Positions 1 through 10,573 of a stretch of 64,000 nucleotides of DNA are shown in pieces. The notes beneath the pieces are model-generated. The model searched no databases. It was not told the DNA's origin and worked only from the letters and a program-made list of their open reading frames with translations. The DNA comes from Rhizobiaceae bacterium (lineage in GTDB: Bacteria; Pseudomonadota; Alphaproteobacteria; Rhizobiales; Rhizobiaceae), in contig JAIXTO010000168.1 in assembly GCA_027483885.1 (NCBI GenBank), positions 1-64,000 of the forward strand, written 5' to 3'. Made by a program: the position numbers and the translations under genes. How positions within the stretch are numbered: position 1 is the stretch's first letter; each line of letters begins with the position of its first letter.

Positions 1-2
1 AG

Positions 3-1052
3 CGCCTGTTCGGTTATGCCTCGATGGTCTACGCGACGGTTGTCATCACCATCCTGTCCTATCTCGTCTGGCTGCACCATTTCTTCACGATGGGCTCCGG
101 CGCCAGCGTAAACGCCTTCTTCGGCATCACCACGATGATCATCTCCATCCCAACAGGGGCGAAGATCTTCAACTGGCTGTTTACGATGTATCGGGGCCGC
201 ATCCGCTATGAAGTGCCGATGCTGTGGACGATCGGCTTCATGGTCACCTTCGTCATCGGCGGCATGACCGGCGTGATGCTTGCCGTACCGCCGGCAGACT
301 TCGTGCTGCACAACTCGCTGTTCCTGATTGCCCACTTCCACAACGTCATCATCGGCGGCGTGGTGTTTGGCCTGCTCGCCGGCGTGAATTTCTGGTTCCC
401 GAAGGCCTTCGGTTACAAGCTCGATCCGTTCTGGGGCAAGATGTCCTTCTGGTTCTGGCTCATCGGCTTCTACTTCGCCTTCATGCCGCTCTACGTGCTC
501 GGCCTGATGGGCGTGACCCGCCGCGTCAACCACTTCGAGGACCCCTCGCTGCAGATCTGGTTCGTGATTGCTGCCTTCGGCGCCGTCCTTATCGCCCTCG
601 GCATCGCGTCCTTCCTGATCCAGCTCGTCGTCAGCTATCTGAAGCGCGAGGAACTGCGCGACCTGACCGGCGATCCGTGGAATGCCCGCACGCTCGAATG
701 GTCGACGTCGTCGCCTCCGCCGGAATACAACTATGCCTTCACCCCGGTCGTCCATGACCATGACAGCTGGTACGACATGAAGCGTCGCGGTTACGTGCGT
801 CCGCTGGAAGGTTTCAAGCCGATCCACATGCCGCGCGGTACCGGCACCGGCGTCATCCTGTCGGCCCTGAGCGTTACCTTTGCCGTCGGCATGATCTGGT
901 ACATGTGGTGGTTGGCCGTCCTGTCCTTCGTCGGCATCGTGATCGTCTCGATCGCCCATACCTTCAACTACAAGCGCGATTACTACATCCCGGCAGAGAC
1001 CGTTGTCGAAACGGAAAATGCCCGGACCAAGCAGCTCGCGGAACAGGCGTGA
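3..1052 (+). CDS. cyoB: Cytochrome o ubiquinol oxidase subunit I, C-terminal part (gene starts upstream of window)
   Basis: Open frame continues upstream of ATG 24 ([13 protein letters not shown]...); heme-copper oxidase motifs ([22 protein letters not shown]); followed by cyoC and cyoD. Confidence 0.95.
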   Translation, partial: RLFGYASMVYATVVITILSYLVWLHHFFTMGSGASVNAFFGITTMIISIPTGAKIFNWLFTMYRGRIRYEVPMLWTIGFMVTFVIGGMTGVMLAVPPADFVLHNSLFLIAHFHNVIIGGVVFGLLAGVNFWFPKAFGYKLDPFWGKMSFWFWLIGFYFAFMPLYVLGLMGVTRRVNHFEDPSLQIWFVIAAFGAVLIALGIASFLIQLVVSYLKREELRDLTGDPWNARTLEWSTSSPPPEYNYAFTPVVHDHDSWYDMKRRGYVRPLEGFKPIHMPRGTGTGVILSALSVTFAVGMIWYMWWLAVLSFVGIVIVSIAHTFNYKRDYYIPAETVVETENARTKQLAEQA

Positions 1053-1057
1053 TTGTC

Positions 1058-1681
1058 ATGAGTGAAAACCAAGCCGCCGTTTCGGCAGAGAATCCGCAGT
1101 TTTACCTGACGGAAGACCACCATCCGGAAAACAGCACCATGCTGGGCTTCTGGATCTATCTGATGAGCGACTGCCTGATGTTTGCAGTCCTCTTCGCCAC
1201 CTATGCCGTGCTCGGCCGCAATTATGCGGCCGGCCCCGCCCCTGCCGACCTGTTTGACCTGCAGCTCGTGGCGATCAACACCGCCATGCTGCTTTTCTCC
1301 TCCATCACCTATGGCTTTGCCATGCTGCGGATGGAAAAGGGCGATAAGGCCGGCACCTTGGCATGGCTTGCCATCACCGGGCTTTTCGGCCTCGCCTTCC
1401 TCGGGATCGAACTCTACGAGTTCAGCCATCTGATCCACGAAGGCGCCGGCCCGCAGCGTTCGGCCTTCCTGTCGGCCTTCTTCACGCTGGTCGGCACGCA
1501 CGGTCTGCACGTTACCTTCGGCTGCATCTGGCTGGTGACGCTGATGGCGCAGGTGGCAAAACACGGACTGATCGAGCCCAACCGTCGTCGCCTGATGTGC
1601 CTGTCGATGTTCTGGCACTTCCTTGACGTGATCTGGATCGGCGTCTTCTCCCTCGTTTACCTGATCGGAGTGATCGGATGA
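1058..1681 (+). CDS. cyoC: Cytochrome o ubiquinol oxidase subunit III
   Basis: [52 protein letters not shown]...; start refined from the longer ORF 905..1681. Confidence 0.95.
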   Translation: MSENQAAVSAENPQFYLTEDHHPENSTMLGFWIYLMSDCLMFAVLFATYAVLGRNYAAGPAPADLFDLQLVAINTAMLLFSSITYGFAMLRMEKGDKAGTLAWLAITGLFGLAFLGIELYEFSHLIHEGAGPQRSAFLSAFFTLVGTHGLHVTFGCIWLVTLMAQVAKHGLIEPNRRRLMCLSMFWHFLDVIWIGVFSLVYLIGVIG

Positions 1682-2085
1682 GTTCGCACCCCCATGCACC
1701 GGCGCAGGAAAGCGCGCACAACACGCACCACGCCCAGAGCCACGGGCATGAAGCCGCCCATGGCAGCTTCAAGAGCTACATGACAGGGTTCGTGCTGGCG
1801 GTTATTCTGACCGCCATCCCGTTCTGGCTGGTGATGGCCGACGTCCTGGACAGCAAGGCCCTGACGGCTGCTATCGTCATGGCATTTGCCGCCGTGCAGG
1901 TCGTCGTCCATATGGTCTATTTCCTGCACATGAATTCGAAGTCGGAAGGCGGCTGGACCATGCTGGCGCTGATCTTCACCATCGTTGTCGTCGTCATCGC
2001 TCTTTCGGGCTCGCTCTGGGTCATGCATCATCTGAACACCAACATGATGCCGATGAACCCGGAAATGATGAAGAACATGCCGTAA
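1678..2085 (+). CDS. cyoD: Cytochrome o ubiquinol oxidase subunit IV
   Basis: [10 protein letters not shown]...[28 protein letters not shown] overlap with cyoC. Confidence 0.93.
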   Translation: MSSHPHAPAQESAHNTHHAQSHGHEAAHGSFKSYMTGFVLAVILTAIPFWLVMADVLDSKALTAAIVMAFAAVQVVVHMVYFLHMNSKSEGGWTMLALIFTIVVVVIALSGSLWVMHHLNTNMMPMNPEMMKNMP

Positions 2086-2090
2086 CCGGC

Positions 2091-2873
2091 ATGCGAGGTG
2101 GCCTGGACGCTAAGGCCGCCTCGCTGAAGGATATGAAAATGGAACCCGAGGCCCGTCCCCACTCCGGCAAGCGTTACACCGCCTTCGCCCTTGTGATGGC
2201 GGGCCTTGTTCTTGTCTTCCTGGCGCTCGGCACCTGGCAGGTGCAGCGACTGTTCTGGAAACTGGACCTGATCGCCCGCGTCGATGCGCGCATCCATGCG
2301 CCAGCGGTTCCGGCCCCCTCCCCCACGGACTGGCCCTCGATCAACGCGGCCGATGACGAGTACCGCCGGGTGACGGCAAGCGGCACCTTTCTCAACGACA
2401 AGGAAGCGCTCGTCCAGGCGGTCACCGAACGCGGCCCCGGCTTTTGGGTGGTGACCCCGCTTCAGACGCGCGACCGGGGCACCATTCTCATCAATCGCGG
2501 CTTTGTGCCGATGGACAGGCGCGATGCGGCGGCGCGTCAGGCCGGAGAGATTTCAGGCGAGACACAGGTGACCGGCCTGCTGCGCATGAGCGAACCGGGC
2601 GGCGGCTTTCTGCGGGCAAACGATCCTGCCGGCGACCGTTGGTATTCGCGCGACGTGACAGCCATTGCCGCCGCACGCCAGCTTGGGACAGTTGCGCCCT
2701 ATTTCATCGATGCGGACGCAACGGAAAACCCCGGCGGGCTTCCCATCGGTGGGCTGACCGTCGTGTCCTTCCGCAACAGCCATCTCGTTTATGCCTTTAC
2801 GTGGTATGCGCTTGCCGCCATGTCTATCGGCGCCATCGTCTACCTTCTGCGCCAGCGCCGGCAGCAGGGCTGA
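2091..2873 (+). CDS. SURF1 family cytochrome oxidase biogenesis protein (start could be 2133 or 2139)
   Basis: GTWQVQRLFWKLDLIARVDARIHAPAVP...GTFLNDKEALVQ...GFWVVTPLQTRDRGTILINRGFVP; downstream of cyoBCD. Confidence 0.88.
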   Translation: MRGGLDAKAASLKDMKMEPEARPHSGKRYTAFALVMAGLVLVFLALGTWQVQRLFWKLDLIARVDARIHAPAVPAPSPTDWPSINAADDEYRRVTASGTFLNDKEALVQAVTERGPGFWVVTPLQTRDRGTILINRGFVPMDRRDAAARQAGEISGETQVTGLLRMSEPGGGFLRANDPAGDRWYSRDVTAIAAARQLGTVAPYFIDADATENPGGLPIGGLTVVSFRNSHLVYAFTWYALAAMSIGAIVYLLRQRRQQG

Positions 2874-3016
2874 GCCGTTTCACCCGCTGCCTTCGTCCTG
2901 CAGGACAAGCCGCGCGATGGCACTTTTGCGATCGCACAAAAATTCGAATTCCTAAGCCGTGACGGAACCACGCCTGCCGCTGCCGGTTACCTCCCCGACA
3001 GAAAAGGCGGCACGTG

Positions 3017-3193
3017 ATGACCAAGACACCTCTCAATGATCCGATCGCACAACCGGAAGACAGCCCGGCCACGCAGCGCCAAAAGCGCCGCGCAGGCAGC
3101 GGCCTCGTGACGTTTTTCATCATCTTTGCGGTGGGGGCCTTCAGTCTTTACCTGTTCATCGTGTTTTACGGCGCCATCACCGCAAGCCAGTGA
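3017..3193 (+). CDS. 58-aa predicted single-TM membrane protein, unknown function
   Basis: Read directly: MTKTPLNDPIAQPEDSPATQRQKRRAGSGLVTFFIIFAVGAFSLYLFIVFYGAITASQ; below the ORF-track length cut-off. Confidence 0.55.
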   Translation: MTKTPLNDPIAQPEDSPATQRQKRRAGSGLVTFFIIFAVGAFSLYLFIVFYGAITASQ

Positions 3194-3208
3194 CGGCGCT
3201 GGCTACGA

Positions 3209-5566
3209 TCAGAGTGCGACGGGTTCATCCGGATGATAGGCCATGCCGCGAGCGCGAAAACGCTCCGGCGCGCCGGCATCGGAATACTTTGCCAGTTCGT
3301 CCATGTCGGTCTTGTTCAAAATGACGCCGACCGTCTTGGCAGCGATGCCGGGTTCGGCTTCCAGAATGCTGTCGACCAGCTTCACCGGCGTTTCCCCCCA
3401 TTCCACGACGAAGAGATAGGCGTCGACATAAGGCGAAAAAGCCTTGGCATCGATGGTGGGCACGAGCGGCGCCAGATCGACGACGATATATTCGAAACGG
3501 CTGCTGACCGTTTCCATCAACCTTCCCATTTCCGGCGATGCCAGAAGCTCGCTGGTGTGCGGCAGGGCATTGTTTTTCGAGGCAATCGGCAGCACGGCAA
3601 GATTTGCCTTGGAATCGATGGTGATCGCGCTCGTCCAGGGCGCATCGCCGCGCAGCACTTCCAGAAGGCCGTTTTCCGGTTCGGTCTCAAGAACGATGCT
3701 CGATCCGCCAGCGGTCGGGTCGGCATCCAGAAGCAGGGTGCGCTTGTTCATCGCGCCGAGCATGCTCGCCAGATTGGCCGCCACCGTGGATTTCCCCTCG
3801 CCCGACAGCGCCGAGATGACGGCAATCACCCGGCATTCGCGGTTGGGAAGTGCCACATCGCAGGCAAGCTTGGCGTTGCGCAGCGTTTCGGCAAAAGCCG
3901 AGCGCGGATGATCGACGGCCACGCGCGTCAGCCTTTTGGCAAACCGCGCCGCATCCTCAAGGGCTGCCTGATCGTTCTCAGGTTCGGGCTTCGGAGCCTT
4001 TTCCTTGCGGGCCTTGGCTTTTGCCGCTTCCATTTCCCGCGCGCGTTTGGAGCGCAGCAGCGGAATATACCCGAGGAAGCGCAGACCCAACCGGCTGCGC
4101 ACGTCATGCCCGAGGCGGAACGAGCGTTCCTTCAGTTCCAGCACGGTTGCAAGGCCACCGCCGACGAACAGGCCGAGCACGATGGATAGCGCCATCGTCA
4201 TGGTCTTCTTCGGGCTGGAGGGTGCCGTTGGCACGCCGGGCTCGGAGATGACGCGGGCCTTGGCGATGGGGAAGGACTGCTGCTGCGTCGCCTGTTCGAA
4301 ACGGTCGAGATAGGTCTGGTACATCGTCTTCAGCGACGCCGCCTTCTGTTCCAGCTCGCGAAGTTGCACGACGGATACATTGGCCTGCGAATTGCTGCCG
4401 GCCAAACGATCAATGCTGTCGCGCAGCGATTTTTCGCGCGAGCTTGCCACTTCATAATCGTTGCGGAAGCCGGACGTCATCTGTTGCAATTCGCGAAAGA
4501 TCTGCTGGGCGATGTCGGCCTTCTGGGTGGCCAGAAGCTTTGCCTGCGGATGATCGGCGCCGAACTGTTCTTCCACGGTGCGCTCGCGCTCGGAGGCCGA
4601 CTGGTAGCGCTTGCGCAGATCCTGGATGACCGAATTGCCACCATCCGTGGAGGAGACGATGGCGTTGTTGACGGCGGCCTCCGCCCCCTGATCGACAATC
4701 GCCTTGTACTGGTTGAAGCGGGCCGAAGCGGTCGCGGTATCCGCCTGCGCCACGATCAGCTGGCTGGTGAGATCCGACAGCTGCTGGGCCGAGAGAAGTT
4801 CGCCGCGCGGCGAAATCAGGCCGTTCTTGATCTTGTATTCCTCGACCGCCATCGCGGCCTGCTGCGAGCGCTGGTTAAGGTCCGTCAGGCGCTCCTGAAG
4901 CCAGTCGGAAGCGCGTTCGGTCGCGTTGAAATTGGCGCTTAGCTGTTCAGTGAGGTAGGCGGTGGCATAGGCTTTGGCGAGCTGCGCCGACAAAAGCGGC
5001 TGCGGCGACTGTACGGCAATGGCGATCACTGAACTGCGCCCGACGCGGTTGACGTCGAGCGATTGCTGCAGGATGGCAGAAGCCTTTTCGCGGCGACCGT
5101 TGCGGGCCGCCTCTTCGGAAACCGGCGGATCGGACGGTTTCAGGAGGCCGACGATGCTCTTCACGCTGCCCTTCAGAAGTCCGACGGGCGATTCCGGTGG
5201 ATCGAGGAACAGCGCATTGTCGGCAAGCTTCAGATCATCGGCAACCCGAAGCGCCAGCGCCTTCGATTTCAGGATTTCCACCGCGCTCGACATGCGGTTG
5301 TCGATCTGCTGGGCCGACTGGATGTCGGTTTCATTCTCGGCATACCGCGACAGGTTCTCGTCAATCAGGATCTGCGTCATGGCGGTATAGGCCGGCGGCG
5401 TCATCAGGAGATAAAGCCCGGCCAGCACCATGGCGGCAATCACGCAGAGGCCAATCAGCCGGATCCGCCGCATCAGCGCGGAAAACAGCCGGTCCAGATC
5501 GATGAACGAGTCCTGATCCCGGTTTGCGCCCGGAAACGTCTTCGAACGAAGGTTGATGTGGTCCAT
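3209..5566 (-). CDS. exoP: Polysaccharide co-polymerase / BY-kinase-type exopolysaccharide transport protein (ExoP-like)
   Basis: Wzz-type N-terminus, coiled coil, C-terminal ATPase with SALSGEGKSTVAANLASML Walker A and LLLDAD; start refined to MDHINLRSK. Confidence 0.88.
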   Translation of the reverse strand: MDHINLRSKTFPGANRDQDSFIDLDRLFSALMRRIRLIGLCVIAAMVLAGLYLLMTPPAYTAMTQILIDENLSRYAENETDIQSAQQIDNRMSSAVEILKSKALALRVADDLKLADNALFLDPPESPVGLLKGSVKSIVGLLKPSDPPVSEEAARNGRREKASAILQQSLDVNRVGRSSVIAIAVQSPQPLLSAQLAKAYATAYLTEQLSANFNATERASDWLQERLTDLNQRSQQAAMAVEEYKIKNGLISPRGELLSAQQLSDLTSQLIVAQADTATASARFNQYKAIVDQGAEAAVNNAIVSSTDGGNSVIQDLRKRYQSASERERTVEEQFGADHPQAKLLATQKADIAQQIFRELQQMTSGFRNDYEVASSREKSLRDSIDRLAGSNSQANVSVVQLRELEQKAASLKTMYQTYLDRFEQATQQQSFPIAKARVISEPGVPTAPSSPKKTMTMALSIVLGLFVGGGLATVLELKERSFRLGHDVRSRLGLRFLGYIPLLRSKRAREMEAAKAKARKEKAPKPEPENDQAALEDAARFAKRLTRVAVDHPRSAFAETLRNAKLACDVALPNRECRVIAVISALSGEGKSTVAANLASMLGAMNKRTLLLDADPTAGGSSIVLETEPENGLLEVLRGDAPWTSAITIDSKANLAVLPIASKNNALPHTSELLASPEMGRLMETVSSRFEYIVVDLAPLVPTIDAKAFSPYVDAYLFVVEWGETPVKLVDSILEAEPGIAAKTVGVILNKTDMDELAKYSDAGAPERFRARGMAYHPDEPVAL

Positions 5567-5606
5567 CAGAAAGATCCTTTGGCGTCCCTCGACGCGAGGG
5601 AGATAA

Positions 5607-6587
5607 TCAGGATGACGCCTTGGCAGGACGTGTGGCGGAACCGATGACGCGGCGCAGGCGCGCGGCAATCGGCATTTTCAGGTGGCGCAGCGCGCCGGGA
5701 TGGGCGATGGCAACTTTCAGGCAGCCGGCCAGCGAGCGGCGCTTGATCTCCGATACCAGCGACAGAAAAGCGCCCGCTTCGACAAGGCTGCGGCTGCGAC
5801 GTTCCTGCGCCCGCCGCGCCTTGGCATCGAGCGGAAAGGTTTCGACAAAACCCCTGTCGGCATCGATCATGGCGCTGACATGCCGCGGTTCCAGCACGCG
5901 CGAGATCGAGCCCTCGCGGATGTGATAGACATAACCGACGCTCGGCTCCACGGCGCAGCGGCCGCCGCTTGCAAGCGCGGATGCCAGCAGCAGGTAATCC
6001 TCGCCGATGCGCAGGCTCTCATCGAAACGCAGGCCATGTACCGTCAAAAACGCCCGCGAAAACATCGGCTTCATGTAACCGAAGTTGAAGGTGGACTTGA
6101 AGATGACGTTGGAATCGATGAACTCGGCAAGCGTCAGCGAAGGCCGGTGCTGCAGTTCGCGCTCCGGGAACATGGTCACCACAGGTTCCCCCGGCTTTAC
6201 CACATCCAGATTGTCGACCACGATATCGGCTTCCAGGCGGCTTGCGCAGGCAATCATCGCGGCCGAGCGGTTCTTCTTCACCTCGTCGTCGGAATCGAGA
6301 ACGGCGATCCAGCGGCCGGTCGCTGCCGCAAAGCCCGTGTTGCGGGCAACGCTCGGCCCGCCGTTGCTGACCATCTCGATCAGTTTGACCCGCGGATCGC
6401 CATAATAGCGCACCAGTTCGGCCGTGCCATCGCTCGAGCAGTCATCGATGACGATCACCTCGACGGAGACGCCGACCTGCGCAAGCGCGCTGTCGATTGC
6501 ACGCCCGATCGTCTCACGCGCATTGTAGGCGGCAATGACGAAGCTGACATCCGGGAAGCTGTCCTGCGACTGGGCATCGATGTTCAT
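5607..6587 (-). CDS. exoO: GT2 glycosyltransferase, succinoglycan ExoO-like
   Basis: VSFVIAAYNARETIGRAIDSAL...VIDDCSSDGT...VLDSDDE; position in exo gene order. Confidence 0.75.
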   Translation of the reverse strand: MNIDAQSQDSFPDVSFVIAAYNARETIGRAIDSALAQVGVSVEVIVIDDCSSDGTAELVRYYGDPRVKLIEMVSNGGPSVARNTGFAAATGRWIAVLDSDDEVKKNRSAAMIACASRLEADIVVDNLDVVKPGEPVVTMFPERELQHRPSLTLAEFIDSNVIFKSTFNFGYMKPMFSRAFLTVHGLRFDESLRIGEDYLLLASALASGGRCAVEPSVGYVYHIREGSISRVLEPRHVSAMIDADRGFVETFPLDAKARRAQERRSRSLVEAGAFLSLVSEIKRRSLAGCLKVAIAHPGALRHLKMPIAARLRRVIGSATRPAKASS

Positions 6588-7519
6588 GCAGCCTCCATCG
6601 ATCCGTATTGCCGGATTTCGCGCATGCCAAAAATGCCGCTGATGGCGCCCAGATGCAGCATGGCACGCAGCGCATAACGGTTGCGCGCGATGGGTGAAAA
6701 CAGCGATGCCAAAGCGGCAGCACCACAGAAACCGGCCTTCAGACCGGCAAGGCCGGCCTGCGCCACGCGCCCAATGAGCGAGGTTTTTGCACCCAGAATG
6801 CGGCCATGCGTCTGGCCGGAGCGGAAGCGGCGCTTCATCAGCCAGCCCAGCTGCGCGCGCTTGGGCGGCACGGGTTCGTAAAGCACAGCCTTTTCGGCAT
6901 AGGCGATGATGCCGCCGGCATCGGTGACTTCGGTGAAGAAATGTGTGTCCTCGCCGCCGCTCTGGCCAAGCGCCAGCGCAAACCGCCGTCCTCTGATGCG
7001 CGGCGAGCGCATGTCGAGCAGCACGTTGCAGGTATAACCGGTGCGGATCGACGGCCCGACCCAGACCGGCAGGGTGGAGTGGAAATCGCCGCTCTTCATC
7101 CAGGCCGGCGCCGCATCGTCATAAATCGCCCGGACCGGACCCAGAACGGCATCGGCCGAGGTGGCCGTTGCCGTCGAGAGAAGATCGGCAAGCCATTCCG
7201 GCGTTGCCGTCTCGTCGTCATCGATAAAGGCGAGATAATCGCCCTCGGCCGCCGCAAGGCAGGCATTGCGGGCAATCGAGATGTTGGATTTCGGGCAGTG
7301 GACATAAAGCATATCGAACGGCGAGCGGCGGCGAAGACCTTCCACCAGCGCCGAAGCACTCGGCGTTTCATCGTTATCGGCAATGATCAGCCGCACGCGG
7401 GTGCCGGCGGGCACGACGAGCAGGAACAGCGACAGCAATGTCGCCTCCAGTTCCGGGCGACGGAACGTGCAGATGCCGATATCGACATAAACGAGGGATT
7501 GATCGCGGTCGTCTCTCAT
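6584..7519 (-). CDS. exoM: GT2 glycosyltransferase, succinoglycan ExoM-like
   Basis: VYVDIGICTFRRPELEATLLSLFLL...IADNDETPS...AFIDDDETATPEWLADLL; start refined to MRDDRDQS. Confidence 0.78.
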   Translation of the reverse strand: MRDDRDQSLVYVDIGICTFRRPELEATLLSLFLLVVPAGTRVRLIIADNDETPSASALVEGLRRRSPFDMLYVHCPKSNISIARNACLAAAEGDYLAFIDDDETATPEWLADLLSTATATSADAVLGPVRAIYDDAAPAWMKSGDFHSTLPVWVGPSIRTGYTCNVLLDMRSPRIRGRRFALALGQSGGEDTHFFTEVTDAGGIIAYAEKAVLYEPVPPKRAQLGWLMKRRFRSGQTHGRILGAKTSLIGRVAQAGLAGLKAGFCGAAALASLFSPIARNRYALRAMLHLGAISGIFGMREIRQYGSMEAA

Positions 7520-8514
7520 GCGGCAGCCCTTCGCGGTCGGAGGCGTAAAAGTTCCAGCCAGAAGCCGGTGGACCAGGCAAGGTGCATGATCATGGCCGAA
7601 ATGGCGGCGAGAAGGCCGAGGGGATCGCGCCTGGACAGGGTAATCCCGGCGCCATAGGCGAGGCAGACGCCTGCCCATGCCAGAAGCGGCACGGCCGCCA
7701 GCCAGTGGAAGACGGAAAACAGCGCAAAAAGTGCAACCGGCATGACGGCGAGCGGCAACGCCTGGCGCAGTTTCGGAACGGACCGATGCTTCAACAGATT
7801 GCGCGCCCGGCCCCGGCCATAACCGAGATATTGCCGGAAGAGCGCCAAGGGGCGCGAGCGCGGATAATAGGTCATGAAGGTGCGCCCGGTCATCCAGATG
7901 CGAAAACCTGCCTTGCGCAGGCGAAAATCCAGTTCCGCATCCTCGTTATGGGTAAAGCTCTCGTCGTAACCGCCGACGGTGCGAAACGCCTCGATGCGCA
8001 TCAGCGCGTGGTGGCCGTGATCGATCCAGTGGCCGGCGCTGCCGGCGCGGTGTTTGGAGCCGCCATTGCCGAGCTTGGAATTCTGCGCCACCGCCGTTGC
8101 CTTCTGGAAGGTACCAAAACCCACCGTCTTCATGCCGACGACGATGGAATCGGCCCCGGTATCAGCGGCCTCCTGCAACAGGGCGGCGCAATAATCGGCG
8201 GGGTAATCGCCATGGGCATCGATGCGGATCAGGTAATCGCGTCCATCGCCGTATTCCGCAACCGCCAGATTGACGGCAATGCTCTGGATGCGGCGCGGAT
8301 TGGTCAAAAGCACGAGATCATCGATTTCCTCGATGAGGCCGGACACGATGGCGCGCGTGCCATCCGTGCTGCCGCCATCGGCGACGACAATCAGCATGTC
8401 ATGATTGCCGCGCCCCGTGTTCAACTGGCGCAGCAGCGGTTCGATATGGGCGGCCTCGTTGAGGCAGGGAATAACGACAAGGGTTTTCATCTCGGGCAAG
8501 ATCGGCAATGTCAT
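7516..8514 (-). CDS. exoA: GT2 glycosyltransferase, succinoglycan ExoA-like
   Basis: MKTLVVIPCLNEAAHIEPLLRQL...VVADGGSTDGTRAIV...NEDAELDFRLRKAGF; start refined to MTLPILPEM. Confidence 0.8.
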   Translation of the reverse strand: MTLPILPEMKTLVVIPCLNEAAHIEPLLRQLNTGRGNHDMLIVVADGGSTDGTRAIVSGLIEEIDDLVLLTNPRRIQSIAVNLAVAEYGDGRDYLIRIDAHGDYPADYCAALLQEAADTGADSIVVGMKTVGFGTFQKATAVAQNSKLGNGGSKHRAGSAGHWIDHGHHALMRIEAFRTVGGYDESFTHNEDAELDFRLRKAGFRIWMTGRTFMTYYPRSRPLALFRQYLGYGRGRARNLLKHRSVPKLRQALPLAVMPVALFALFSVFHWLAAVPLLAWAGVCLAYGAGITLSRRDPLGLLAAISAMIMHLAWSTGFWLELLRLRPRRAAA

Positions 8515-8516
8515 GA

Positions 8517-9725
8517 TCAACCCTCCGATCGCAGGGGTAACGGCATGCCAATACTCACCGCTGACGCTGCCTTGCTGGACAGGAAGGCAAGCTGGCGCAC
8601 CAGCGCCTCGCAATCGGCGGGGCCGGTGATCCACTGGTTGCGGTCGGTGGCGGCAAGCGTTTCGAAGAGGGCGCGGTAGGTTTCGACCGTCATGTCCATG
8701 AACTGCCGCTCAAGCGTGTCCGTGTCAGCCTTTTGCAGCAGAAGGCCAAGTCCGCGCCGGGCAAGGAACCGTCCCGTTTCGGTCGAGGACAGCGCAATCG
8801 GCACGGCGCCGTGCAGCGCACCCTCATACAGCCGGTTCGGCAAAAGCCATTCGGAGTTCAGCCCTTCCTCGAAAAAGTCGATCGCCCAGACGAACTGCAC
8901 CTCATTGTAGATCGCGGCCAGTTCCTCCGGGTTGCGATAGGTGCCGTGAAAGGACACATGCGGCGCGGCGGCGACCATCGCCTCGAAATCCGGAAACTCT
9001 TTGGGCGAAACCCGCCCGCGAATGACGATTTCGACATTGCCCTTCATCTGCTGCGCAAACCGGCTGAGGATAGCGAAGGATTTTTGGCAGCGGATGGCGC
9101 CGAACCAGCCGATGCGCCACGGGGCGCCGGGTGCCGGCGGGCGCATCTGCGGTGGTTCAGGATTTGCCGGGGCCAAAAGCTCCAGCACCTTGTTTTCCAG
9201 GAGCATGACCGGCAGGTCGAGGCGCGACAGCGGCTTGAAATAATGATCGACGAAAGCCGGAGAACTGGTGATCAGCAGGCGGGCGGAGCGGCCGAAAGCA
9301 CCTTCGGCCGCGCGCAGTGCCATGCCCTTTGCCCCCCGGTCGAGCAGCAGGCGGTGAATATCGAGGCACTCGTAGACGACAGGCACGGTTGCGCCGAAAA
9401 GGCTGGAAGCGGCGCCTGAAAGCGCCAGGGTTTCGAGGTTTCGCGCAAGGATGACATCCGGCCTGTCGATGCCGGCAAGCAGGCGAGACAACGAAAACCG
9501 CGCCTTGAGGACGGCCGCCATACGCTGGCCAAGGCGGCCATCCGCCGTTTCCCCCAGCACGACAAGACGAATGCCCGGCTCGTTCGCCAGCCGGTTTTCA
9601 TCGCGCAGGAAGCCGGCGACGGTCACTTCAGCGCCGCCGGCCTTCAGCATGATAACCCGTCTGCGGATCGCCGGATCGGACAGATCGTGGGCGAGATAAA
9701 GAACGTTCAACGTCACGTCGTCCAA
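8517..9725 (-). CDS. exoL: Glycosyltransferase, succinoglycan ExoL-like
   Basis: LNVLYLAHDLSDPAIRRRVIMLKAGGAEVTVAGF (GT4-type N-terminus); order between exoK and exoA. Confidence 0.72.
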   Translation of the reverse strand: MDDVTLNVLYLAHDLSDPAIRRRVIMLKAGGAEVTVAGFLRDENRLANEPGIRLVVLGETADGRLGQRMAAVLKARFSLSRLLAGIDRPDVILARNLETLALSGAASSLFGATVPVVYECLDIHRLLLDRGAKGMALRAAEGAFGRSARLLITSSPAFVDHYFKPLSRLDLPVMLLENKVLELLAPANPEPPQMRPPAPGAPWRIGWFGAIRCQKSFAILSRFAQQMKGNVEIVIRGRVSPKEFPDFEAMVAAAPHVSFHGTYRNPEELAAIYNEVQFVWAIDFFEEGLNSEWLLPNRLYEGALHGAVPIALSSTETGRFLARRGLGLLLQKADTDTLERQFMDMTVETYRALFETLAATDRNQWITGPADCEALVRQLAFLSSKAASAVSIGMPLPLRSEG

Positions 9726-9781
9726 CTCCAGTCGCCCCGAAGGAAGGCGTTAAACCATGGTGGCAAAGCCGAAGAAGCGGC

Positions 9782-10570
9782 TCAGTTCAGTGTGCAGAGG
9801 ACGGAGCCCTCGAACTTGCATTTTTCGCCGGGTGCGGTGAAGGCGATGCGGTCCACCTGCATCGAAACCGGGCCGTTATAGGCAAAGGTGCCCATCCAGT
9901 CCTTGAAGGTGTCGGAGCCCCAGAGGCTGGCAAAGATCTTCTGCGGATGCGTCGGGATCTTCGCGGGATCGGTGACCTCGTGGACCAGCTTGCCGTTGAG
10001 GAAATAACGCAGCCGGTTCTTTTCCCAGATGAAGGCATAGTTGTTGAAGGCCTTGTCGGCCCCGCCCGGCACCGCAATCAGCTTCTCGTTATCGCCCTTG
10101 GCCGAAATATACTGGTTGACCTGCACCTGATTGGTGTTCTTGCCGAGCACTTCGAAATCGATCTCGTCATGCGGCTGCTTGTCGGTCGGGCCGATATAAC
10201 TGAAGAAGGCCGAGTTGAGGCCGGAACCGGTGGCCGCCTTCATGCGAATTTCGTAGGTGCCATAACCGTAACGTTGGCGCGTCTGGATCTCGCCGCAGGT
10301 ATAGGCCCGGTCGGCAGTCTGCTTCTGGCGGAAATCGAGCACCAGCTGGCCGTTTGCCACCGTGATCGCATCCTTCGACCACGTGCAGTTCTGGTGGGCG
10401 CCATTGTTCCAGCCGTCCGAGATGTACCAGAAGGACGTATCGAGCTTGTCGAAGCTTTCGACAAAGGAGGCTCCCGTCGTCTGTGCCATGGCGGCCGGTG
10501 CGGCAATGGGCGCACATAGGACCATGGCAGTCACGACGGTCTTGCGAAACATGTCTACAAAATGGGTCAT
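9782..10570 (-). CDS. exoK: Secreted GH16 endo-beta-glycanase (ExoK-like)
   Basis: Signal peptide, GH16 catalytic motif DEIDFEVLGKN, C-terminal ...CKFEGSVLCTLN. Confidence 0.88.
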   Translation of the reverse strand: MTHFVDMFRKTVVTAMVLCAPIAAPAAMAQTTGASFVESFDKLDTSFWYISDGWNNGAHQNCTWSKDAITVANGQLVLDFRQKQTADRAYTCGEIQTRQRYGYGTYEIRMKAATGSGLNSAFFSYIGPTDKQPHDEIDFEVLGKNTNQVQVNQYISAKGDNEKLIAVPGGADKAFNNYAFIWEKNRLRYFLNGKLVHEVTDPAKIPTHPQKIFASLWGSDTFKDWMGTFAYNGPVSMQVDRIAFTAPGEKCKFEGSVLCTLN

Positions 10571-10573
10571 TCT

